This document shows, piece by piece, positions 1 through 4,686 of a DNA stretch of 6,963 bases (positions within the stretch are counted from its first letter, which is position 1; every line of letters begins with the position of its first letter). This DNA comes from Pseudomonadota bacterium. GTDB taxonomy: Bacteria > Desulfobacterota > Desulfobacteria > Desulfobacterales > C00003060. The position numbers and the translations under genes are program-made. The DNA lies in the NCBI GenBank assembly GCA_015222985.1, contig JADFWI010000065.1:1-6963 (forward strand). The letters run 5' to 3'. Below the pieces are notes generated by a model, which saw only the letters and a program-made list of their open reading frames with translations, was not told the origin of the DNA and did not search any database.

Positions 1-3
1 AAA

Positions 4-80
4 TGGTGGCGGTGCAGGGACTTGAACCCCGGACACTGCGGATATGAGCCGCATGCTCTAACCGACTGAGCTACACCGCC
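4..80 (-). tRNA. tRNA with CAU anticodon, probably elongator tRNA-Met
   Basis: Read on the minus strand, this is a complete 77-nt cloverleaf including an encoded CCA end. The acceptor arm is GGCGGTG paired with CACCGCC. The D-arm has GCTC/GAGC stems. The anticodon stem is TGCGG/CCGCA with loop CTCATAT, so the anticodon is CAT (plus-strand 44-46). The T-loop is TTCAAGT. The first acceptor pair is G-C, whereas bacterial initiator tRNA has a C-A mismatch there, so this is not tRNA-fMet. A CAU anticodon can also belong to tRNA-Ile2, where lysidine replaces the first anticodon base; sequence reading alone cannot fully exclude that. The 5' end of the tRNA lies only 10 bases after the stop codon of the FG-GAP fragment on the same strand. 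Confidence 0.95.
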
Positions 81-90
81 AATGAGAGGA

Positions 91-375
91 TCACTGGTTT
101 TCCTCTGCCTCTGGGATTTTCAGATCGTAGCTTATAATAGCGCTTTTTGGCTTGAGTACGAAAGATGCCCCTTTGCTCATGACCAATGCGGCCACTATTT
201 CTTCCTCGCCGTCGTTGTCAAAATCCGCAATGGCAAAGTCGCTAACATAGCCATGCATCTTGCGAGTCTTCCAGTTTAAGTCCAGCCCTAACCCGTCCCA
301 TGACAAGGAGACAATCTCACCGCTTGAGTAATTTCGAAATCGTTTAAATAGCCTCGATCCCGTACTGTACGCACA
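91..375 (-). pseudogene. 3' fragment of an FG-GAP/VCBS-repeat protein gene
   Basis: The minus strand is open for 94 codons, from just after a TGA at 378-376 to the stop at 93-91. The peptide reads like the C-terminus of FG-GAP/VCBS beta-propeller proteins of Desulfobacterota. It has a 'YSSGEIVSLSWDGLGL' stretch, then 'DFAIADFDNDGEEEIVAALV', where the D-x-D-x-D-G run is the calcium-binding-like loop of these repeats. The likeness begins at once after the upstream stop (STGSRLFKRFRNY), well into what should be a repeat domain. There is no good start codon or Shine-Dalgarno; the TTG at 306 lies inside the conserved part. The other two frames upstream do not continue the family. I infer a gene that lost its 5' part, or a frameshift near 376-400. 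Such proteins are usually exported, but no signal peptide is present here. Confidence 0.6.
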
Positions 376-431
376 TCATGAATAACACCTTGTATTTTCT
401 TAGTCAAGGGCAACTCCACAGCAATGTGTAC

Positions 432-459
432 TTGACCACTCGGGCATAGGTCTGATAAT
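432..459 (+). promoter_or_regulatory. Sigma-70-type promoter candidate for mobA-cupin-manC
   Basis: TTGACC at 432-437 matches the -35 consensus at 5 of 6 positions. GATAAT at 454-459 matches the -10 consensus at 5 of 6. The spacer is 16 bases. Transcription would begin near 466, giving a leader of about 140 nt before mobA that contains the stem-loop at 512-539. This is the best promoter-like match I noticed in the region. It is a prediction from consensus only. Confidence 0.5.
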
Positions 460-511
460 TTTAATGTGTAACATCGGGTTTTTCGCATACAGTGTGGTGC
501 GTTCTCAATCA

Positions 512-539
512 CTGGGGAAGAAAAAGCCTTCTTCCCCAG
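512..539. promoter_or_regulatory. Perfect 11-bp stem-loop in the mobA leader
   Basis: CTGGGGAAGAA at 512-522 is the exact reverse complement of 529-539, with a 6-base loop (AAAGCC). Neither strand has a T-run after the stem, so it is not a textbook intrinsic terminator. It sits inside the predicted leader of the mobA operon, about 65 bases before the start codon. It could be a leader structure, a processing site, or an old terminator. I do not see the larger architecture expected of a molybdenum-cofactor riboswitch. Confidence 0.55.
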
Positions 540-605
540 GGCTTACGGTAACCATACAGGCCGCGCTTTCTTGGGAGTTGCACAGTGTGCGGTTTTGGAG
601 GGGAC

Positions 606-1229
606 ATGAGATATCCTTGCTCAGGGGTCATATTGTCTGGTGGCTTGAATAGCCGAATGGGAGGCCAAAACAAGGCCTTTCTTTCCGTGGGGCATCAGCG
701 GATCCTGGACCGCCTTTTCAACACGTTTGACGGCCTTTTTGAAGAGGTCTTGCTGGTTACCAATGATCCGCTTCAATATTTGTCATGGGACGCGTTGATC
801 GTGAGCGATCTTTTCCCAGTCCGCAGTTCCCTAACCGGCATCCATTCAGGTCTGTTTCATGCCTCGGCGCCTCATATTTTTGTTACGGCCTGTGATACGC
901 CCTTTTTGTCAAGGTCGCTGATCAAGCGCCTGCTTGAAGAGATCGAGCCTAAGTGGGATGTGATCATACCGGTCACCGAGGAGGGCCGCCAACCGCTTTG
1001 CGCTATCTATTCGAAGCGCTGCATGAAGCCGATTGATCATCAACTTGAGAATCAAGACCCGAAAATCATCAGATTCTTCCCAAAGGTTAAAGTCAAGGAG
1101 GTGTCTGACGCACAGATCAGAGCCGCAGATCCAGACCTGCTTTCATTTTTTAACATCAACACTCCGGACGATTTGGCGATAGCTGAGAGAATTTTTGCAG
1201 AAAGCATTTCAGGAGGTGATAGGTCATGA
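606..1229 (+). CDS. mobA: Molybdenum cofactor guanylyltransferase MobA
   Basis: This cytoplasmic enzyme transfers GMP from GTP to molybdopterin-bound molybdenum, making the guanine dinucleotide form used by many molybdo- and tungstoenzymes. The 207-residue protein has the family's nucleotide-binding signature near the N-terminus (SGGLNSRMGGQNKA, residues 11-24). It also has a SLTGIHSGL segment (75-83), the metal-binding CDTPF (96-100), QPLCAIY (129-135) and the late FFNINTPDDL (181-190), all in MobA order. Length is normal for the family. I chose the ATG at 606 because GGAGG lies at 597-601. A GTG at 585 in the same frame would add seven residues and has no such site. It is the first gene of a probable operon and overlaps the next gene by four bases (ATGA). 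The promoter candidate at 432-459 and stem-loop at 512-539 may control it. Confidence 0.92.
   Translation: MRYPCSGVILSGGLNSRMGGQNKAFLSVGHQRILDRLFNTFDGLFEEVLLVTNDPLQYLSWDALIVSDLFPVRSSLTGIHSGLFHASAPHIFVTACDTPFLSRSLIKRLLEEIEPKWDVIIPVTEEGRQPLCAIYSKRCMKPIDHQLENQDPKIIRFFPKVKVKEVSDAQIRAADPDLLSFFNINTPDDLAIAERIFAESISGGDRS
1211..1220 (+). promoter_or_regulatory. Near-perfect Shine-Dalgarno for the cupin gene
   Basis: AGGAGGTGAT is almost the full complement of the 16S rRNA 3' tail. It lies inside the mobA coding sequence, nine bases before the overlapping cupin ATG at 1226, counted from AGGAGG. This suggests the cupin is translated strongly in its own right as well as by coupling to mobA. Confidence 0.7.
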
Positions 1230-1579
1230 GCGAAGTCTTGGAAGAAGACCATCGTCCGTGGGGCTACTACCAGGTCCTTTCGGATGAGCCAGACCACAAG
1301 GTGAAGCGGATCGTTGTCTATCCCGGCAAACGTTTAAGCCTGCAGCGCCATCAACGCAGGGCGGAACATTGGTACGTCTTGAAGGGTGAAGCCATTGTGA
1401 GACGGAACGATGAAGAAGTATATCTCGTAGCTGAGCAGTCAATTGATATCCCACGGGGCGCTGTTCACCGCGTTGGGAACCCTGGAACTGAGGATATGGC
1501 CTTTATTGAGGTCCAGACGGGTGACTATTTTGGGGAAGATGATATCGAACGGCTGGAGGATGATTTCGGAAGGGAATGA
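1226..1579 (+). CDS. Stand-alone cupin, mannose-6-phosphate isomerase type II-like
   Basis: The 117-residue protein corresponds to the C-terminal isomerase domain of bifunctional AlgA/ManC enzymes, which interconverts fructose-6-phosphate and mannose-6-phosphate. It opens with the family's RPWGYYQVL (10-18). It carries the first cupin motif SLQRHQRRAEHW (38-49), then G54, and the second motif IPRGAVHRVGN (75-85). It ends with FIEVQTGDYFGEDDIERLEDDFGR (four short motifs over 93-116), which is typical of this family. Likely metal ligands are H42, E47 and H81; the second histidine of the classical HxH is an arginine (R44), a variant I recall as common in stand-alone versions. The start is fixed by a near-perfect Shine-Dalgarno and the ATGA overlap with mobA. 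manC follows after about 54 bases, so it probably supplies mannose-6-phosphate for GDP-mannose synthesis. A sugar-binding cupin without isomerase activity is the main alternative. Confidence 0.85.
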   Translation: MSEVLEEDHRPWGYYQVLSDEPDHKVKRIVVYPGKRLSLQRHQRRAEHWYVLKGEAIVRRNDEEVYLVAEQSIDIPRGAVHRVGNPGTEDMAFIEVQTGDYFGEDDIERLEDDFGRE

Positions 1580-1633
1580 AAGCTGGTGATAGACGAGAAG
1601 AGCCGCGTGACCGCAGAGTCAGGGAGATTGAAT

Positions 1634-2749
1634 ATGGAAGAAGATGAGTTGGATCTGGTCGTCGTCATCATGGCCGGAGGGGCGGGGACAAGATTCTGGC
1701 CCTTGAGCACGGACCAACGACCGAAACAGTTTCTGAATCTTTTCGGTGACCGCACGTTGCTGCAAAAGAGCTTTGATCGCATTTCGAATCTTGTCCCTGC
1801 CGAGCGGGTGCTGGTGTTAACGAATGCGGCCTTTGTTTCTATGGTAAAGGACCAGCTTCCCGGGATTCCGGCGGAAAATATTATCGGAGAGCCGATGAGG
1901 CGTGATACGGCGGCTGCCGTCGGTCTTGCGGCAGAGCTGTGTCGGAAGCGTTTTGGCAACCCGGTCATCGTCACACTGACAGCGGATCATCTGATCGAGC
2001 CTGTTTCTCTATTCCAGAAGACTCTGCTTTCAGCGGCCCGCAGAGCAGCTAATGATAATGCCCTTTACACCTTCGGCATTGAGCCCACCTTTCCGGCTAC
2101 CGGGTACGGGTATCTGGAAAGGGGCAGTCGGGTTCTTGATGATGACGGGATCGAACACTTCCAACTCCTGCGCTTTAAGGAAAAACCTGAACTAGAAACC
2201 GCCCGCGAGTATTTGAAGTCCGGCAGGTTCTATTGGAATTCCGGTATGTTTATATGGACGGTGGATACGATTCTAAAAGAGCTGGAGACGCACTTGCCAG
2301 ACCATGCCAAGGCCCTGTCCCGTGCTGCCGCCTTTGATAAGACGCCCGAATGGAATGATGCCCTCAGGGGATCATTCGAATCGATTCCTCGTGTTTCCAT
2401 CGATTTTGGCGTCATGGAGAAGGCGCAAAAGGTGTGTTGTGTGGCATCCATGTTTTCGTGGGACGATGTTGGAGGCTGGCTGGCGCTGAAAAGCTATCTG
2501 CCCGAGCACGATGGGGGAAACCGCTGCAGAGGGAACCCCGTGACTCTGGATGCAACCAATAACGTGATCTTCTGCGAAGACCCCGAAGAAACCGTTATGC
2601 TCATCGGGGTGAGGGACCTGGTGGTGGTGCGGGCCGGGGCTGGACTCCTGGTTGTTCACAAGGATAGAACAGAAGATATTAAGAAGTTGGTGGAGGCGAT
2701 GGAGACTGGTGAGAAAGCCCAAAGCTCAAAGCTCAAAGCTCAAAGCTGA
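1634..2749 (+). CDS. manC: Mannose-1-phosphate guanylyltransferase (GDP-mannose pyrophosphorylase)
   Basis: This cytoplasmic enzyme makes GDP-mannose and pyrophosphate from mannose-1-phosphate and GTP, feeding lipopolysaccharide, exopolysaccharide and glycosylation pathways. The 371-residue protein shows all family landmarks in order: GGAGTRFWP (15-23), RPKQFL, GEPMRRDTAAAVG (85-97), ADHLIEP (117-123), FKEKP (181-185), WNSGMF (201-206), SIDFGVMEK (255-263) and WDDVGGW (276-282). The C-terminal cupin of bifunctional ManC/AlgA is absent and is instead encoded just upstream. I chose ATG 1634, with AGGGAG at 1621-1626, over a GTG at 1586. The GTG has no good binding site and would add 16 unconserved residues. 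The last residues, KAQSSKLKAQS (361-371), are encoded by a heptanucleotide tandem repeat that forms half of a large inverted repeat, so they are probably an acquired tail. The gene converges on ykgJ-like gene 1. Confidence 0.93.
   Translation: MEEDELDLVVVIMAGGAGTRFWPLSTDQRPKQFLNLFGDRTLLQKSFDRISNLVPAERVLVLTNAAFVSMVKDQLPGIPAENIIGEPMRRDTAAAVGLAAELCRKRFGNPVIVTLTADHLIEPVSLFQKTLLSAARRAANDNALYTFGIEPTFPATGYGYLERGSRVLDDDGIEHFQLLRFKEKPELETAREYLKSGRFYWNSGMFIWTVDTILKELETHLPDHAKALSRAAAFDKTPEWNDALRGSFESIPRVSIDFGVMEKAQKVCCVASMFSWDDVGGWLALKSYLPEHDGGNRCRGNPVTLDATNNVIFCEDPEETVMLIGVRDLVVVRAGAGLLVVHKDRTEDIKKLVEAMETGEKAQSSKLKAQS
2716..2745 (+). repeat. Left arm of a 30-bp inverted repeat built of CAAAGCT units
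   Basis: The bases from 2720 to 2747 are four perfect head-to-tail copies of the heptamer CAAAGCT. Positions 2716-2745 are the exact reverse complement of 2811-2840. The arm lies inside the 3' end of manC and encodes its KAQSSKLKAQS tail. The manC stop TGA begins at 2747, right where the array ends. Confidence 0.95.
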
Positions 2750-2777
2750 AAACCGCAGGTCCGCATTCCCACATCGC

Positions 2778-3677
2778 TCATGTTTTTGTCTTTTTCGTTT
2801 TACCTTTTGCCTTTGAGCTTTGAGCTTTGAGCTTTGGGCTAGCCTCCATCGCCTTTTTCGCCTCCTTTTCAGCCTTTTCTTTATAGGCTTTGAGTACATG
2901 ATCCTTCATCTTGACCTTATCTGCTCCAAAAAGGGCGCTCTGGAGCCAATCAAAGCCGAACTTGAGCAAGGCGGCCTCATCGGTTTCAATTCTTTCCAGG
3001 ACTTCCTTTTCAATATCAAATTTGTCCAGGAAAGTGCCCTCAAATATGAGACGTTTGAGCTTGTCCACATTGGAACTCACCATGAAGAACATGCTCCGGC
3101 TTTGTTCGCTGAGTTCTACCTGAAACGCGAAGGATTTTTTTCTCAACATGAACTCCATCCAGCCCTTGTTGATCTCGTCGTATAGTTCTATGCCCTGGTC
3201 TTTGCGCCATTCGCTTACGGTCCACTCCTTATCCGCTTGATGGCCAAGACAATGGGATTCCCTGACCATGAAATAAAAATCTTCCCCCGTGGGCTGGATC
3301 TCCTGTTCCCTGAACAGAGCCATGCCTAAAGGATAATAGCGGCACGTTACAGGGCGGTCTTCATATATGGTGCACCCCTGTGGCGTGAGAAAGGGGCAGT
3401 TTTTTTTGTCGTCGTCGAGCATCTTGAGTGTGACCACTGGAAGCTGGGTTCTGGATAGCATCTCCGGCTTTGTGTATATGGCCAGGAACTGATCGCAGGT
3501 GAGCCCAAGTCTGTTTTTCATCCGCACGATGTCGTACGGTGTCAGGATCAAATTGAGGTCACCGCAACAATGGGTATAACACTCTTTACCCTTGTGGCAG
3601 GCGAAATTGAATTTGGTGTCTGGTTTGTATTTCCGTGGCTCAATCCCGTCCTGATATGTTTCACCAGGGTTTTTCAT
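2778..3677 (-). CDS. YkgJ-family cysteine-cluster protein 1
   Basis: The 299-residue protein belongs to the YkgJ/CxxCxxCC family, thought to bind a metal or iron-sulfur cluster; its biochemical role is not known. Eight cysteines stand in family positions: C27, C33, C37-C38, then CPFL (C94), GC (C102), TCR (C112) and CLG (C143). These are surrounded by the conserved LNLILTPYD (41-49) and RP-x-TCR-x-x-PL (108-117). I see no signal peptide or membrane segment, so it is probably cytoplasmic. A helical region (about 200-280) follows. The lysine-rich tail (281-299) is partly encoded by the heptamer repeat shared with manC. I chose ATG 3677 because GAAAGGA lies six bases upstream; the open frame to 3902 lacks family likeness. 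A close paralogue starts at 6383. It converges on manC and diverges from the zinc-ribbon gene. Confidence 0.85.
   Translation of the reverse strand: MKNPGETYQDGIEPRKYKPDTKFNFACHKGKECYTHCCGDLNLILTPYDIVRMKNRLGLTCDQFLAIYTKPEMLSRTQLPVVTLKMLDDDKKNCPFLTPQGCTIYEDRPVTCRYYPLGMALFREQEIQPTGEDFYFMVRESHCLGHQADKEWTVSEWRKDQGIELYDEINKGWMEFMLRKKSFAFQVELSEQSRSMFFMVSSNVDKLKRLIFEGTFLDKFDIEKEVLERIETDEAALLKFGFDWLQSALFGADKVKMKDHVLKAYKEKAEKEAKKAMEASPKLKAQSSKAKGKTKKTKT
2811..2840 (-). repeat. Right arm of the 30-bp inverted repeat
   Basis: This arm holds three full copies of the heptamer on the minus strand plus a partial one, and is a perfect 30-base reverse complement of 2716-2745, with a 65-base spacer. It lies inside the 3' end of ykgJ-like gene 1, where it encodes PKLKAQSSK. 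A read-through transcript from either gene would fold into a 30-bp stem, which might act as a two-way terminator or stabiliser. The spacer is T-rich on the plus strand but has no classical stem-plus-T-run. Confidence 0.95.
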
Positions 3678-3735
3678 ATAGCATCCTTTCTTGCCTGCAA
3701 AAGGCTGGGCACAAGATGAGTTTATCTGCCCACAA

Positions 3736-3763
3736 CTATTACCACGTGAAGCCGTGGTGTCAA
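3736..3763 (-). promoter_or_regulatory. Promoter candidate for ykgJ-like gene 1 with a dyad in the spacer
   Basis: On the minus strand a perfect TTGACA (3763-3758) is followed after 16 bases by TAATAG (3741-3736), a weak -10 match. The inverted repeat ACCACG (3741-3746) and CGTGGT (3753-3758) spans the spacer. That is where a repressor or a DNA-twisting activator could bind. Transcription would begin about 50 bases before the ATG at 3677. Confidence 0.35.
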
Positions 3764-3864
3764 TCCTTACCCTGCACCTTTTGGCTTGAGGCAAGATGCG
3801 AGTATTCCTGAAATTCCTGCAATACTCAGCAGATACAGGAACCCCGGTGTTTTTTGGAAACAAG

Positions 3865-3892
3865 TTGACTTTTGAAAGCAGAGTATTATGTT
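3865..3892 (+). promoter_or_regulatory. Promoter candidate for the zinc-ribbon gene
   Basis: TTGACT at 3865-3870 matches the -35 consensus at 5 of 6 positions. TATGTT at 3887-3892 follows after 16 bases and matches the -10 at 4 of 6. Transcription would start near 3899, giving a leader of about 75 nt that holds both GAA-loop hairpins. Prediction from consensus only. Confidence 0.4.
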
Positions 3893-3918
3893 GATTCCAC
3901 AAGAACTCGTTTTTTCAA

Positions 3919-3959
3919 GCGGCGAAGCCGCGTTCCATGAAATCGCGAAGCGATTTCAT
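3919..3959 (+). repeat. Twin hairpins, both capped by GCGAAGC, in the zinc-ribbon leader
   Basis: Hairpin 1 pairs GCGGC (3919-3923) with GCCGC (3927-3931) around GAA. Hairpin 2 pairs ATGAAATCGC (3937-3946) with GCGATTTCAT (3950-3959), also around GAA. Both therefore have GCGAAGC at the tip, a heptamer known to form an unusually stable DNA mini-hairpin. The second stem ends four bases before the Shine-Dalgarno GGAGG (3964-3968). They could be a REP-like palindromic element or a leader structure affecting translation. Confidence 0.8.
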
Positions 3960-3974
3960 AATCGGAGGTCAAAC

Positions 3975-4661
3975 ATGGCAATTCTTACACAACAAGACGT
4001 GTACAACAAGATGGTCAGTGAAAAGAAACCCGTGTGCCCGCATTGCGGCCAGGAGATGGTCATATGGGAATGCCCGCCAATAAACTTTTCAGATGGCTTG
4101 GGTTGGGGCACGCCCTATCTTTACGTGTGTTTCAATGATAATTGCCCCCCTTTTGTTCAAGGCTGGAAGAATATCATGGACAACTATGCAACGGCGGCTT
4201 CCTACCGATGTATATGCTACCCCTCGTCAGGGGTGATGGACTCCATGGTCGTTTACAGCCGCGAAGGAGCGTCAGGAGGTATTATTGATGAAGAGGTGAA
4301 GGCCAGGGAAGAGGCGCTGGAAGTCGCGAAGAAAAAGGGACTGGAGGATCTTGACACCTTCTTTGAAGGCGGGGACGCTACTGCCATACTCAAGGTACTC
4401 TTGTCTGATGACACTCTTCCTTCAGTTGAGTTGAAGGCGGCCGAAATGATAGGACAAATCGGGGAACTCAATGTCATTGAGCCCATCAGGAATCATGTCT
4501 TTGAGAATGATCTGGTCAGGAAAAAGGCTGATGCCGGCATTGAGATGATTCACCAGCGAAACTACACCAAGGAATGTCCCTTCTGTGCCGAGATCATCAA
4601 GGCACGGGCCATTGTGTGCAAACACTGTGGCAAGGATCTGCCTGAAGCCAAAACCGCATAG
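3975..4661 (+). CDS. Zinc-ribbon protein with a HEAT-like middle
   Basis: I do not know a specific function for this 228-residue protein. The N-terminal half has CPHC (C21, C24), then C52 and C57 in YVCFNDNCPPF, which resembles a treble-clef or Ogr/Delta-like zinc finger. CIC (C79, C81) follows. A charged helical stretch (about 105-125) leads to one or two helical HEAT-like units (about 133-195, including AILKVLLSDDTLPSVELKAA and IGELNVIEPIRNHV). The C-terminus is a compact zinc ribbon, CPFC (201-204) and CKHC (215-218). There is no signal peptide, so a cytoplasmic protein-binding or nucleic-acid-binding adaptor is a fair guess. ATG 3975 is chosen for its GGAGG at 3964-3968; the upstream in-frame extension to 3888 only translates the hairpins. 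The TAG stop comes from a heptamer repeat unit at the junction with the next gene. Confidence 0.75.
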   Translation: MAILTQQDVYNKMVSEKKPVCPHCGQEMVIWECPPINFSDGLGWGTPYLYVCFNDNCPPFVQGWKNIMDNYATAASYRCICYPSSGVMDSMVVYSREGASGGIIDEEVKAREEALEVAKKKGLEDLDTFFEGGDATAILKVLLSDDTLPSVELKAAEMIGQIGELNVIEPIRNHVFENDLVRKKADAGIEMIHQRNYTKECPFCAEIIKARAIVCKHCGKDLPEAKTA

Positions 4662-4686
4662 CGCATGGAGTGCTATGCGCTATGCG
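4655..4686. terminator. 12-bp stem-loop of CGCATAG heptamers between convergent genes
   Basis: Positions 4655-4666 and 4675-4686 are perfect reverse complements around an 8-base loop. The arms are heptamer units: CGCATAG at 4655-4661 on the plus strand, and two copies on the minus strand (4686-4680 and 4679-4673), followed by degenerate copies to about 4695. The stop codons of both convergent genes lie in it. There is no strong T-run, so two-way terminator function is an inference from position and stem strength. Confidence 0.6.

Larger units (their letters stand above)
376..605 (+). promoter_or_regulatory. Leader region upstream of mobA without a supported gene
   Basis: About 230 bases lie between the FG-GAP fragment and mobA. 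I find no convincing gene in any frame. The minus-strand frame from 512 to 288 is open but matches no family I know and overlaps the FG-GAP reading. The stretch contains a promoter candidate (432-459), a strong stem-loop (512-539) and a short odd-centred palindrome GCACA-G-TGTGC at 580-590, just before the mobA ribosome binding site, which could be an operator. Confidence 0.5.
3678..3974. promoter_or_regulatory. Divergent intergenic region between ykgJ-like gene 1 and the zinc-ribbon gene
   Basis: This stretch of about 300 bases has no supported gene. It contains a candidate promoter for each direction (minus 3736-3763, plus 3865-3892), a dyad inside the minus promoter and twin GAA-loop hairpins (3919-3959). 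It also holds a looser inverted repeat, GAGTATT at 3800-3806 with AATACTC at 3821-3827 around a 14-base loop, which may be an operator or chance. Confidence 0.5.

Noticed and set aside
4..20. Attachment site of an integrated element at the tRNA 3' end
   Set aside because: The sequence beyond the 3' end is outside the window, there is no integrase here, and I saw no duplicate of the tRNA end elsewhere in the window.
4..80. Initiator tRNA-fMet
   Set aside because: The first acceptor pair is G-C, not the C-A mismatch of bacterial initiators.
134..139. TATTAT on the minus strand as a -10 box for the tRNA
   Set aside because: I see no matching -35 and it lies within codons of the FG-GAP fragment, so it is too weak to list.
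288..512. Open minus-strand frame of 74 codons upstream of the FG-GAP fragment
   Set aside because: It matches no family I know, starts with GTG without a clear ribosome binding site, and overlaps the region whose other frame has clear FG-GAP likeness.
512..539. Intrinsic terminator
   Set aside because: The stem is strong but no T-run follows on either strand, so I list it only as a stem-loop.
2716..2840. CRISPR array
   Set aside because: The units are 7 bases, contiguous, without spacers, and inside coding sequence.
3800..3827. Inverted repeat GAGTATT/AATACTC as a terminator or operator
   Set aside because: Seven bases with a 14-base loop and no T-run could easily be chance; mentioned only in the intergenic entry.
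3678..3902. N-terminal extension of ykgJ-like gene 1
   Set aside because: The extra 75 residues show no family likeness and the translation passes through promoter-like sequence, while ATG 3677 has a good Shine-Dalgarno.
3888..3974. N-terminal extension of the zinc-ribbon protein
   Set aside because: It would translate the twin hairpins; GGAGG precisely before ATG 3975 decides the start.
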